A stretch of DNA of 64,000 nt from Cupriavidus pinatubonensis (GCF_019602855.1 NZ_CP080766.1:1-64000); one strand, 5' to 3'. Positions 17,711-26,133 are shown, counted from the first letter of the stretch. Notes: generated by a model from the sequence alone, not told the origin. A program made the numbers and translations.

Positions 17711-18727
17711 ATGGAAAAAGGCAGCGTCGCGATTTGCTTTGTCCACCATGCCATCTCGGGGCTGCAGGCCCGCGGGCTGGATCCCGAACCGGTGCTGCGC
17801 AGTGCCGGCATAGCGCCGGCGCTGCTGTCGGTGCCGCAGGCGCGCGTCTCCACGTCGAGCTACAGCGACCTGTGGATGGCCGTGGCCGCCGCGCTCGACG
17901 ACGAGTTCTTCGGCCAGGATTCGCGCAGCATGAAATGCGGCAGTTTCGCCATGCTGTGCCATGCCGTCGCGGCCAGCCGCACTTTTGCGCAGGCGCTGGA
18001 GCGGGTCGCGCGCTACTTCGGGTTGCTGCTTGACGATATCGGCGTCAGGCTCGAACGGCATGGGGACCGCGCGGCGCTGGTGCTGACGGCGCCATCCGCG
18101 GCGCAAGGGCGCCTGCCCGGCATCTTCGCGCAGGAAACCATGCTGATCATGCTGCAGGGCCTGATGAGCTGGCTGCTGCACCGCCGCGTACCGATCCTGT
18201 TGGCCTCGTTCGCCTATCCAGAGCCACCTTACAGCGAGGAGTATCGGGTCATGTATTCGCGCCAGACCGCTTTCGGGCAGCCGGCCACCGCGCTGGTGTT
18301 CGACGCGGACTTGCTTGACCAGCCCGTGCGGGTGGACGAGCGCGGGCTGAAGTCATTCCTGCGTGATGCGCCGCACAATGTCGTGGTCAAGTATTCGGAC
18401 CGCAGCAGCGTGGCCGCGCGCGTGCGGCGGCAGTTGCGTAACCAGCGCCCCGAACAGTGGCCCACGTTCGAATCGCTGGCGCTAAGCCTGAACCTGTCGG
18501 CGTCGTCACTGCGCCGGCGCCTGATGGACGAAGGCGCGAGCTACCAGGATCTCAAGGACCAGCTGCGGCGCGATCTGGCGATCGACGCGCTGAGCCGCAC
18601 CACCAGGCCCGTGGCGGATATCGCGGCCGAACTGGGCTTTGCCGAGCCGGGCGCCTTCCACCGCGCGTTCCGACGCTGGACGGGGTCTCGTCCCGGCGCT
18701 TATCGCGGCGTTGCAGCGGAAGACTAG
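17711..18727 (+). CDS. AraC-family regulator, MmsR/OruR-like
   Basis: A 338-residue regulator starting at ATG 17711 (MEKGSVAICFVHHAISGLQARG). An arabinose_bd-type sensor domain covers about residues 20-200. The C-terminal AraC DNA-binding domain has LALSLNLSASSLRRRLMDEGASYQDLK and PVADIAAELGFAEPGAFHRAFRRWTGSRPGAYR. It faces away from the mms operon across a 165 bp gap, the same arrangement as MmsR activators of mmsAB, so activation in response to a valine metabolite is inferred. The frame is open upstream to 17519, which would overlap the dehydrogenase gene; I saw no domain content there. Confidence 0.88.
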   Translation: MEKGSVAICFVHHAISGLQARGLDPEPVLRSAGIAPALLSVPQARVSTSSYSDLWMAVAAALDDEFFGQDSRSMKCGSFAMLCHAVAASRTFAQALERVARYFGLLLDDIGVRLERHGDRAALVLTAPSAAQGRLPGIFAQETMLIMLQGLMSWLLHRRVPILLASFAYPEPPYSEEYRVMYSRQTAFGQPATALVFDADLLDQPVRVDERGLKSFLRDAPHNVVVKYSDRSSVAARVRRQLRNQRPEQWPTFESLALSLNLSASSLRRRLMDEGASYQDLKDQLRRDLAIDALSRTTRPVADIAAELGFAEPGAFHRAFRRWTGSRPGAYRGVAAED

Positions 18728-18752
18728 GGCTGCCACCTGGCCGATCGGGTAG

Positions 18753-19955
18753 TCAGGCGGGCAGTGCTTCGCGCGCCGGTGCCGTTGCGGTGGTCTGCCT
18801 GTCTTCATGCACAACGATCCGGTTGCGGCCTTCCAGCTTGGCCCGGTACAACGCGGCATCGGCACGCGCGCTAAGCTGGGCTAGGGTCTCGCCGGGGCGC
18901 AAGCACGCCACGCCGCCGCTGATGGTGTAGCGAACAATCGTGCCGTGTTCTCCGATACGAACCGCGTGCTGCTCCGCGCCTGCGCGGATGCGTTCCGAGA
19001 TGACCACGGCATCGGCGACGCGCGTGGCCGGCAGGACGACGGCAAACTCTTCGCCGCCGAGCCGGCCAAGGCTATCAGTTGAGCGCACTTGCGCGCCCGC
19101 CAGGATGGCAAAGCCCTTGAGGACAGCATCACCCGCGGCGTGCCCGTAGGTGTCATTAACGCCCTTGAAGCGGTCGATGTCGATGATGAGAAGCGCCGGC
19201 GGGACGCCACCGCGGGCCCCTGCTGCAAGCGCACGGCTAGCCATGTCCTCCCAGGCCTTGCGCGACATCACGCCCGTCAGTCCATCGGTATTGGCGATGG
19301 CCTCCAGCCTGCGCACCATGGTGTCATGGATCATGAGCACCGCACCCATGGTCAGCGCTGGCATGACAAGGGCACCCAGGGTCAGGAAGAAGGTATTCAG
19401 GCCAAGCGACTGCAGGCTGTAGGGATCGCCCATCAGCGAGAACGCCGACAGCAGCCCTCGCGCGGTGTGGCCAAGTGCGAAAAACAGCGCGAAGCCGGCC
19501 GTTGTCAGATGGTAGTGGCCAAAGCGACTACGGGGCCGCCAGCGGATCAGGGTGATGCCCGTCAGCGCGCACAGCACCGCGTGAAAGGCGGAGACCGCGA
19601 CCACGCGCGTAGTGAAGACATCGAAGACATAGCGCCAGGCCACCACCACAGCCATGGTGGCCAGCAGGCCGGCGGCCAGCCTGCCCCAGCGAGGCTGGCC
19701 GCCACAGAACCGCACGCATCCGGCATAGAACAGCGCCAGCGCGCCGGCCAGCGCAGCGTTTGCCATGACCAGCGAAAAAATGTCGTTGACATAGCCGCGC
19801 AGCGTGAACAGCACCAGCGAGATGGTGACAAGCAGGTTGGCGTTGCACCAGTCCGGCACGCCGGGAAGCCCGCAGCGCCGCAGAGACCAGACGATGGCCA
19901 GCATCATGGCGCTCAGCGCCGCGGTGATCACAAGCAGCGCGGTAGGGACGGACAT
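18753..19955 (-). CDS. Membrane-bound diguanylate cyclase (GGDEF)
   Basis: A 400-residue protein. Roughly five to six hydrophobic segments fill residues 1-215, including TALLVITAALSAMMLAIVW, LLVTISLVLFTLRGYV, AGLLATMAVVVAWRYVF and FFLTLGALVMPALTMGAVLM. A GGDEF domain follows (residues about 225-390) with the active-site motif GGEEF and an intact inhibitory site RSTD exactly five residues before it. It should make cyclic di-GMP from GTP and be subject to product inhibition. The input is presumably sensed by the membrane region; no sensor family is recognisable. Confidence 0.9.
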   Translation of the reverse strand: MSVPTALLVITAALSAMMLAIVWSLRRCGLPGVPDWCNANLLVTISLVLFTLRGYVNDIFSLVMANAALAGALALFYAGCVRFCGGQPRWGRLAAGLLATMAVVVAWRYVFDVFTTRVVAVSAFHAVLCALTGITLIRWRPRSRFGHYHLTTAGFALFFALGHTARGLLSAFSLMGDPYSLQSLGLNTFFLTLGALVMPALTMGAVLMIHDTMVRRLEAIANTDGLTGVMSRKAWEDMASRALAAGARGGVPPALLIIDIDRFKGVNDTYGHAAGDAVLKGFAILAGAQVRSTDSLGRLGGEEFAVVLPATRVADAVVISERIRAGAEQHAVRIGEHGTIVRYTISGGVACLRPGETLAQLSARADAALYRAKLEGRNRIVVHEDRQTTATAPAREALPA

Positions 19956-20072
19956 CGGTGTTCCAGGAGCAGGGCAGCCGCTGAGGCAAAGCCGTAATGA
20001 TACGGTGTGCGGTAAAGCCAGCTCTTCCGCCCCCCTTCGTGCCGTGGTTCGGCGCCGCGCCGGGCGGGCCGC

Positions 20073-20225
20073 TCAGTCGCGCGGACGGGCGCAGGCCCGG
20101 CCATCCGGATCTCGCCATGGCTCGACGCGCAGCGCCGGATCGTGCTTCAGGAGCCAGCGCGCCGCAACCAGCAACGCAACCAGGACAGCGACCATATAGG
20201 CGCCCAGCGACGTAACGTATTCCAT
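20073..20225 (-). CDS. Small membrane protein (50 residues)
   Basis: Translation from ATG 20225 gives MEYVTSLGAYMVAVLVALLV, then AARWLLKHDPALRVEPWRDP and a short Arg-rich tail. Residues 9-24 or so form one hydrophobic helix. AAGGGG lies about six bases upstream of the start. The frame is open and has a plausible start site and topology, but it is short and in GC-rich DNA, so it remains a prediction. It lies between the methyltransferase gene and the diguanylate cyclase gene on the same strand, 117 bp before the latter's promoter side. I recognise no family. Confidence 0.5.
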   Translation of the reverse strand: MEYVTSLGAYMVAVLVALLVAARWLLKHDPALRVEPWRDPDGRACARPRD

Positions 20226-20396
20226 TCCGACCCCTTCGGATTCCGGTTCTCTATGACCGTTCGAGAGGACATTATGAAAAGTAGCACCTAACCCAACATC
20301 ACCTGATTGGGGGTTGTCCCTACGAGCGTGGGGATCAGTTGTCCCGAAGTCCCGGTTGCTGCCACGGCGAAGCCCGTCGGCGCACGCGGCCTGCAG

Positions 20397-21215
20397 TCAT
20401 GACAGAACGGCGACCACATGGGCCTGAATCCGCCCCGCGACAGGACCGGTCCCGAACTCCTGCGCAAGGGCTTGCTCCGAAGCGTCGGTAGCGCGCTGCA
20501 AGGCATCGGCACCCCGGGATTCGAGGTCCACACGCAGCGGCGTTCCCTGGCAGTAAGCCACCGCGACGATGTGCGCGGACGCCGCGGTGCTGGTTACCGC
20601 CAGCGTCTCGAAAGCTGGTTCCGACCGGAAGCCACCCTGCAGCAGGTGCCCGGCGATCTCGGCTTGCCGGTAGTAGCCGTGCGGGATGCGCGCCATGAAA
20701 TCCGGTGGCGATGCGGGGAACAGTTCTGCCAGCGCCCGGGTGACGGTATGCGCGAAGTGGTTATCCTCGATGCGGTCCCAAACGTTGAACAGCAGGGTGC
20801 CACCCGGCGCCAGTACGCGGCGTGCTTCGCCGAATGCCGCGCCCTTGTCCGGAAAGAACATGGCGCCGAACTGGCAGACAACCAGATCGAAGCGGCCATC
20901 ATCAAACGGTAACTGCATGGCATCTGCTGTCTGCCAGCTTACCGGGCGGCTGGTGCCCACCGCCTCGGCCCGCGCCAGCATGGGCGAGTTCAGGTCCGTT
21001 GCGACGATCTCGGCGTCCGGCGGCAACGTTCGGGCCAGCTCGCGGGTGAGCGCACCGGTGCCGGCCGCGATTTCGAGCACGCTGGCCGGCCGAAGAGCGG
21101 CGGCCCGGCGTGCCAGGTCGGCGGCGTACGGCGCAAAGATCATCGGTACGAGGTAGCGCTCGTATAGCTCCGGGATGGCCCCCGTGAAGGCCTTGTCACT
21201 GGCGGTTTGCTGCAT
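20397..21215 (-). CDS. Class I SAM-dependent methyltransferase
   Basis: A 272-residue methyltransferase of the Methyltransf_11/UbiE-like type. Motif I is VLEIAAGTGALTRELART near residue 51, then EIVATDLNSPMLARA (acidic ribose-binding end of strand 2), MQLPFDDGRFDLVVCQFGAMFF and ARRVLAPGGTLLFNVWD. The substrate is unknown. I use the ATG reading MQQTASDKAF, preceded by GGGAGAC, rather than the upstream in-frame ATG at 21260. It follows the cupredoxin gene on the same strand after 69 bp, and could be part of that operon. Confidence 0.85.
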   Translation of the reverse strand: MQQTASDKAFTGAIPELYERYLVPMIFAPYAADLARRAAALRPASVLEIAAGTGALTRELARTLPPDAEIVATDLNSPMLARAEAVGTSRPVSWQTADAMQLPFDDGRFDLVVCQFGAMFFPDKGAAFGEARRVLAPGGTLLFNVWDRIEDNHFAHTVTRALAELFPASPPDFMARIPHGYYRQAEIAGHLLQGGFRSEPAFETLAVTSTAASAHIVAVAYCQGTPLRVDLESRGADALQRATDASEQALAQEFGTGPVAGRIQAHVVAVLS

Positions 21216-21284
21216 GGCTGTCTCCCGTGCCGGACAGAAGGGCCGGCCGACTCCCTTCATGCTAGGCCGAGTCGGGCGCCATGC

Positions 21285-21659
21285 TCAACTTACCTCGATC
21301 TGCCCGTTCATCGACTCGTGCCCCGAGCCGCAGAAGATGTCGCAAAGGAACAGGTGTGACCCCGCTGCGGCGGCATTGATCGGGACTTCCACGGTCTTGC
21401 CCGGCGGCAGGTCGACGCGGATGCCGAGGTCGGGCACGCTGAAGCCCATCACCACGTCTACCGCCGTGAGCGCGAGGATCACGGACTCGTTCTTGTGCAG
21501 CGCAATGCGGTCCGGCGTAAAGACAAAGCGGCGCGCGGTCACGGCGATGCGCCGCGGCACGGCGGCCGACGCCGTCCAGAACGGCGCCGTGGCCGCCATG
21601 GCCGCAAGCCAGGCAAGATGACGGCGGCGTTCGGGACGGAATGAAGCTTTTTGGATCAT
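21285..21659 (-). CDS. Exported cupredoxin with CuA-like motif
   Basis: A 124-residue protein. Residues 8-33 look like a signal (RPERRRHLAWLAAMAATAPFW, ending near ASA), possibly Tat-type because of the arginine cluster. The mature part is a cupredoxin like the soluble domain of cytochrome oxidase subunit II. It ends with the CuA-type pattern C106-x3-C110-x3-H114-x2-M117 in LFLCDIFCGSGHESM. The upstream ligand, normally a histidine in a VxHxFxxP context, is replaced: the segment reads VVMGFSVPDLG with M71 there. It may therefore bind mononuclear or altered copper. It lies 23 bp after the phosphoesterase gene, opposite an ECF sigma gene. Confidence 0.8.
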   Translation of the reverse strand: MIQKASFRPERRRHLAWLAAMAATAPFWTASAAVPRRIAVTARRFVFTPDRIALHKNESVILALTAVDVVMGFSVPDLGIRVDLPPGKTVEVPINAAAAGSHLFLCDIFCGSGHESMNGQIEVS

Positions 21660-21682
21660 GATCGTTCTCCGAAATGCTGTGC

Positions 21683-22570
21683 TCAGGCGGTGACGGGCTT
21701 TTCTTCCAGGGCCAGCCGCGGCGGTGCCTGCCGCGCTGCCACCTGCCGCCATCCCAGGCCGCGGTACGGGTGTTCGGCATCCCATGGCACCGGCTGGCGC
21801 AGCGGCTGCGATGCCGGCGGCGGCAGCGGGAACATCAGCGAGCGAGCGGCGTGATGGATGATATGGCCGGTCTGGTGATGGTGTTCCTGGTGGATATGGC
21901 CATAGAACACGGTGACATTGCTGTATGGGTCCAGGCGCTGCAGGACATCGGCGCCGTCGCGCGTGGCCCAGTCCCATTGCGGGTAGAGATCGAACAACGG
22001 CCGGTGCGTGAGGATGACGATGGGCGCTTCGTGTGGCAACCGCGCGAGATCCGAGACCAGCCATTCGATCTGCGCCGCTCCGACGCGGCCGGCGGGATCC
22101 GATACGTTATCGAGCGCGACGAAATGCACGCCCTGGTGGTCGAAGCTGTAGTGCGTCGGACCGAAAATCTCCTGGAACGCCTCGCCGCGGTCGAGGCCGG
22201 CGTCGTGTTCGCCCGGCATCAGGTAACGCGTCTTGACCTGGAGCGTGTCGATCTGTGCCTTCACTTCGCGCATGCGCCGGCGCCGCTCGTCGGGATCGTC
22301 CGTGGTGTGGGTCAGGTCGCCCGTGAAGACGATGAAGTCTGGCGGGGCGGGCAGCGCGTTGACCGCGGCGATGGCCTTGGGCAGCGTGCCGCGCGCGTCC
22401 GGATTGGGCGGCCCCTGGAAGCCCCAGTGCAGGTCGGACAGCTGCACGAAGTAGAAATCCTTGCCGGGCGAGGCGGCCCAGCCTGGCAGCGCCGAGGCGA
22501 GCACGGCGCCGCCGGCCGCGGCGGCAAGGCGCAGGAAATCGCGGCGGTCGGGGGAAGGTATGGCTGACAT
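21683..22570 (-). CDS. Tat-exported calcineurin-like metallophosphoesterase
   Basis: A 295-residue protein. The N terminus has a twin-arginine motif at residues 9-14 (RRDFLR) followed by a hydrophobic stretch, so export is probably by Tat to the periplasm. Phosphoesterase metal motifs appear in order: QLSDLHWG (D-x-H), FTGDLTH (GDxxH), the GNHD position as MPGEHDAG, ILTHRPLF, and the final GHIHQEHHH (GHxH). In the third motif glutamate replaces the usual asparagine (GEHD instead of GNHD). The start has GGAGCAC upstream. It leads a two- or three-gene operon with the cupredoxin gene, divergent from the ECF sigma operon. Confidence 0.87.
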   Translation of the reverse strand: MSAIPSPDRRDFLRLAAAAGGAVLASALPGWAASPGKDFYFVQLSDLHWGFQGPPNPDARGTLPKAIAAVNALPAPPDFIVFTGDLTHTTDDPDERRRRMREVKAQIDTLQVKTRYLMPGEHDAGLDRGEAFQEIFGPTHYSFDHQGVHFVALDNVSDPAGRVGAAQIEWLVSDLARLPHEAPIVILTHRPLFDLYPQWDWATRDGADVLQRLDPYSNVTVFYGHIHQEHHHQTGHIIHHAARSLMFPLPPPASQPLRQPVPWDAEHPYRGLGWRQVAARQAPPRLALEEKPVTA

Positions 22571-22615
22571 TGTGTGCTCCTGTGGGAGGACCGGTGGAGG
22601 GCCGGTTGCCTGTCA

Positions 22616-22641
22616 TACCGGGCGGCGACGGCTTTTATTCC
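22616..22641 (-). promoter_or_regulatory. Candidate ECF-type promoter for the phosphoesterase-cupredoxin operon
   Basis: Read on the minus strand, GGAATAAA (22641-22634) is followed after 11 bases by CCCGGTA (22622-22616). The identical two elements with the same 11 base spacing occur on the plus strand before the sigma gene. The matching pair suggests both operons are read by the same sigma factor, probably the ECF sigma encoded next door. Confidence 0.6.
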
Positions 22642-22678
22642 GGCGCGCAAGGCGTTGGTAGGGCAATGCCGCGACGGC

Positions 22679-22704
22679 GGAATAAACTGGATCGAATCCC
22701 GGTA
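22679..22704 (+). promoter_or_regulatory. Candidate ECF-type autoregulatory promoter of the sigma operon
   Basis: GGAATAAA (22679-22686) and CCCGGTA (22698-22704) are separated by 11 bases, about 55 bp before the sigma gene start. The same arrangement is present in opposite orientation at 22641-22616. A GGAAT-type -35 is usual for ECF sigma promoters, and autoregulation of ECF sigma operons is common. Confidence 0.6.
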
Positions 22705-22759
22705 AACACGCTGAGCGGAGGCCCCAGCATGCTCCGTCCGATTGACCCAAAGGAGTACC

Positions 22760-23383
22760 GTGAACGCCGCTGACGAGCGCCACCGGTTTGCCGAGCTGGT
22801 CCTGCCGCACCTCGATGCGGCCTACAACCTCGCACGATGGCTGAGCGGCAGCGCGGCCGAAGCGGAAGACGTGGTGCAGGAGGCGCTGTTGCGCGCCTAC
22901 ACCTACTTTGGCAGCTATCACGGTGACAGGCCGCGGCCATGGCTGCTGGCCATCGTGCGCAATACGTGGTTCTCGGCTTGGAACCGCGACCAGCCGTCCC
23001 GCGACGCTGCGACGTACGAAGACGGCGTCGATGCCGCCCAGGCCTTGCCCGGCTGGCAGGACGCCGCCGAACGGGAGCCGCTGTGCTGCCTGCTGCGTGC
23101 AGAAGACGTTCGTCTCGTGCATGAAGCGCTCGCGCGCTTGTCCGCGCCGCTGCGGGAAGTCATCGTGCTGCGCGAGCTGGAGGATATGTGTTACCGCGAC
23201 ATCGCTCAGGTTGCCGCGATTCCGCTCGGCACGGTCATGTCACGCCTTGCGCGCGCACGGCAGGCACTGGCAGTGGCGGTAAGCGCACTGCGCGTGGAGC
23301 GGGCCGGACAGCCGTCGGGCGGTGTGGCAACGGTCGATGGCCTGGCAGGAACGGCCGGGGAGGTGGGCAATGGACTGCAATGA
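22760..23383 (+). CDS. ECF-type RNA polymerase sigma factor
   Basis: A 207-residue sigma-70 family factor of ECF size. Region 2 covers about residues 8-75 (LDAAYNLARWLSGSAAEAEDVVQEALLRAYTYF) and region 4 about 120-180 (LSAPLREVIVLRELEDMCYRDIAQVAAIPLGTVMSRLARARQ). GTG 22760 is preceded by AAGGAG at 22748-22753, which fixes the start; an upstream TTG at 22742 lies before that site. The stop codon overlaps the anti-sigma gene by 14 bp. It probably drives its own operon and the divergent phosphoesterase-cupredoxin operon. Confidence 0.93.
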   Translation: MNAADERHRFAELVLPHLDAAYNLARWLSGSAAEAEDVVQEALLRAYTYFGSYHGDRPRPWLLAIVRNTWFSAWNRDQPSRDAATYEDGVDAAQALPGWQDAAEREPLCCLLRAEDVRLVHEALARLSAPLREVIVLRELEDMCYRDIAQVAAIPLGTVMSRLARARQALAVAVSALRVERAGQPSGGVATVDGLAGTAGEVGNGLQ

Positions 23384-24170
23384 AGCACGGCTGCTGCTGC
23401 ATGCCAGCGCGGACGGCGAACTCGGCCCCGGTGAGCTGGCGCGGCTGGGTCCGCACCTGGCGTCCTGCCCGGTCTGCGCTGCAGAGATCGCCCGCATCCA
23501 GGCATTGCGCGACGCGGTGCGGGAAGGCGCTACCTATCATCGTGCGGACGGCGAGTTGCGGGCCCGGCTGCTGGCCAGCCTGCCGGCGCCTGTCCAGCGC
23601 GAGCGCGGCAGCCGGTGGGGCGGCCTCGGCAGATGGCTTAGCTGGAGCTATCCGGCGCGCGCGGGCCTGGCGCTGGCGATGGTGGTCGCGGTGGCCATCG
23701 GCATCGGTCAGTTCGCCAGCTATCGGTACGACGCGGACATCGTGGCCCGCGAAGTCGTGGCGAGCCATGTGCGGGCGCTGCTGTCGGGCCGCGCCATGGA
23801 CGTCGCATCGCTGGACCAGCACACCGTTAAGCCCTGGTTCAACGGGCGGCTTGACTATGCGCCGGTGGTACGCGACCTGACTGCGCAGGGGTTCGTGCTG
23901 GCCGGAGGCAGGCTCGATTACGTGGACGGGCGCCCGGTGGCCGTGCTGGTCTACCGGCGCAACCGCCATCCCGTCGACATCTTCGTCTTCGTTCCGGGGC
24001 AGGCAGGCCTGCCGCCCAAGGTATCCGGATCGCGGCAGGGCTACCAGCTGGAAAGCTGGGACGCCGACGGCATGCGTTTCCTGGCCATTACCGACGCGTC
24101 GGCCGACGACCTGCGTACGCTGCGGCGGACGTGGCAGGCAGGCGCGCCCGCCGCCCCGTCCCAGCCATAG
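23370..24170 (+). CDS. Transmembrane zinc-type anti-sigma factor
   Basis: A 266-residue protein. The cytoplasmic N terminus has the ZAS zinc motif H29-x3-C33-x2-C36 (HLASCPVC). One membrane segment lies at residues about 97-117 (ARAGLALAMVVAVAIGIGQF). The periplasmic part of about 150 residues includes DVASLDQHTVKPWFNGRLDYAPVV and RPVAVLVYRRNRHPVDIFVF, as in many ECF-linked anti-sigma factors. It should hold the sigma factor inactive until a redox or envelope signal is received; zinc-cysteine centres often sense oxidants. The start is the ATG after GGAGGTGGG, inside the end of the sigma gene. Confidence 0.9.
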   Translation: MDCNEARLLLHASADGELGPGELARLGPHLASCPVCAAEIARIQALRDAVREGATYHRADGELRARLLASLPAPVQRERGSRWGGLGRWLSWSYPARAGLALAMVVAVAIGIGQFASYRYDADIVAREVVASHVRALLSGRAMDVASLDQHTVKPWFNGRLDYAPVVRDLTAQGFVLAGGRLDYVDGRPVAVLVYRRNRHPVDIFVFVPGQAGLPPKVSGSRQGYQLESWDADGMRFLAITDASADDLRTLRRTWQAGAPAAPSQP

Positions 24171-24175
24171 CGGCG

Positions 24176-25876
24176 CTAGACGGCTTGCCAGCGGCCGTCT
24201 GTGTCCCCGGCCTTGCCATCGGCGACAAGCTTGAGCAGGTGCGCATGCAGCGAGCGCTGGGCGACCGGGTACATGCGCTCCGGCACGTCGTCATAGACGC
24301 GCGGTAGCAGCGCCTCGATCGGGGCCGGCCCGAGATCGCGCAGCGCGCTGAGCACCTTGGCTTCGCGGTGCAGGCGGTGGCGCACAAGCAGACGGATGGC
24401 CTCCTGCGGACGGGTGATCAGGAAGCCGTGGCCCGGAGCCAGCCATTCGAGATCCTCTTCCTGCAACGCGGCCAGTGAATCCAGATAGGCGCGCATATCG
24501 CCGTCGGGCGGGGAGATGACGACCGTCGAGCCCTGCATGACGTGGTCGCCGGTGAAAAGCGTTTTCTCTTCCTCGAGCAGGAAACACAGGTGGTTGGACG
24601 CATGACCCGGCGTATGGATCACGCGCAGCGTGCAGTCGTCGCCGATGGCGATGCGCTCGCCGTGCTGCAGGTCGCGGGCCGGCGCAAACGCGATGTCCTG
24701 CCACTGCGTGGCCGGTGCGGCGCGGCCAAGCACGGTGGCGCCTGTGGCGGCCCGCAATGCGGGCGCGGCGGGCGAGTGGTCCATGTGCGTGTGCGTGGCC
24801 AGGATCCAGCGGATCGGGCCCGGCGCGGCAGCGAGCACTGCCTGCACATGCGCGGCGTCGTCGGGGCCCGGATCGATCACGGCCCATTCATTGCGTGCAC
24901 CGCCACCGACCAGGTATGTATTGGTGCCCGGCCCGGTCATGACGCTGCCGTTGTTGGCCGTGACGCGCCAGACGCGTTCGGACAGCCGCACCGGCTCGCC
25001 CGGAGCCAGTTCATAGCGTGCGTGCGTCTTGCCTTCAGGGTCAATCCGGCCGATCTCGGCGTAGCACGACTCGTTGGGCATGACGGGCCGCACGCCCGCC
25101 GCACCGTTGGCCAGCCGGGGCATGATGCACGCGATGTCGCGCAGCAGCGAGGTGCTGGCAAAGCATTCCTGCGCCGTTTCAAAATGCGCGATCGACTGCA
25201 GCGTGCGGCGCGTGACATGCATCATCGGCAGGCCGCTGGCCGGGTCCGCGGCTTCGCCGGGGCGGATCCAGCGATGCTCGACGATTTCCATGCCATCGTG
25301 GATGGCGATCTGGCCCGCAGGCGCGATCGCGACAAAGAAGCGCGTGTCGAAGCGCTTGGGCAGGCCCGGCGGCGTGAGCCAGTAGCTGTGGTATGCCAGG
25401 CGGTCGGATGCCAGGCGCAGGCCCAGTTCGGCGCATGCGTGCGCCAGTCCGGGGCCGCCACGCTGCACCGCCTGGCGCAGGAAATCGAGTTGCGCGTCGT
25501 CGAGATGGCCCGGGGCCAGCAGATCGCCGTTGCGGTGGTAGGCAAGCAGCAGTCCCGCTTCCTCGAAGCATTCGCGGACAGCAGCCAGGTAAAAGTCCAG
25601 GCCGTTGGCCGGCAGGTTCAGGCGCTCGCTGGCGGCGGTGTCGTCGAGGCCGGCAGCATGAATGTGCAGCGCCTTGTCCTGTTCCGGGTCGAGCGTGCCG
25701 CCCGGAAACACGAAGGCGCCGCTGCTGCGGTCGTTGGCGCGCTCGACGCGCCGCACCAGCAGGACTTCCATGCCCTGCGGGCCGTCGCGCACCACCAGCA
25801 GGCTGGCTGCGGCGCGCAGGGACTTGGAGGGACTGGCGGGTCGGTTCGTGGTAGTGCTTGTCTCTGTCGTTGTCAT
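24176..25876 (-). CDS. Nudix hydrolase-MBL hydrolase fusion
   Basis: A 566-residue two-domain protein. Residues about 15-275 are a Nudix domain of the NUDT19/RppH-like coenzyme-A type, with FVFPGGTLDP and the Nudix box end AVRECFEEAGLLL. Residues about 300-566 are a metallo-beta-lactamase-fold domain like LACTB2: TNTYLVGGG, ATHTHMDHSP (HxHxDH), HTPGHASNHL, LFTGDHVM and LAPGHG. Each half has its catalytic residues. The start I chose (MTTTETSTTTN) lies where homology begins; the open frame runs 79 codons further upstream through DNA without family similarity. The 3' end is 5 bp from the convergent anti-sigma gene. A joint role in nucleotide-linked or CoA-ester housecleaning is speculative. Confidence 0.85.
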   Translation of the reverse strand: MTTTETSTTTNRPASPSKSLRAAASLLVVRDGPQGMEVLLVRRVERANDRSSGAFVFPGGTLDPEQDKALHIHAAGLDDTAASERLNLPANGLDFYLAAVRECFEEAGLLLAYHRNGDLLAPGHLDDAQLDFLRQAVQRGGPGLAHACAELGLRLASDRLAYHSYWLTPPGLPKRFDTRFFVAIAPAGQIAIHDGMEIVEHRWIRPGEAADPASGLPMMHVTRRTLQSIAHFETAQECFASTSLLRDIACIMPRLANGAAGVRPVMPNESCYAEIGRIDPEGKTHARYELAPGEPVRLSERVWRVTANNGSVMTGPGTNTYLVGGGARNEWAVIDPGPDDAAHVQAVLAAAPGPIRWILATHTHMDHSPAAPALRAATGATVLGRAAPATQWQDIAFAPARDLQHGERIAIGDDCTLRVIHTPGHASNHLCFLLEEEKTLFTGDHVMQGSTVVISPPDGDMRAYLDSLAALQEEDLEWLAPGHGFLITRPQEAIRLLVRHRLHREAKVLSALRDLGPAPIEALLPRVYDDVPERMYPVAQRSLHAHLLKLVADGKAGDTDGRWQAV

Positions 25877-26133
25877 TGTGTCAGCGCGCGGGGGCAGGGC
25901 CGCGCGGCAGTGTGTGGCTGGACCGGTCTGGCGCCGGCGTGGTACCAAGTTTCGCGCAGCGTTCCGGGCCGCGTTTTCACATTCTTCGGCCCATAGTGTA
26001 GCGGTGATGACAGATTCGCTCTGCTTCGGGCATCTCCGCAGACGGGGTCGCAGTGCGCAATAGTGCCTTTGGCATTTCCTGCCGAAAGACCTACTCTGAT
26101 TGCTGTACTGCACATAATGAAGGAGGATGTTCC

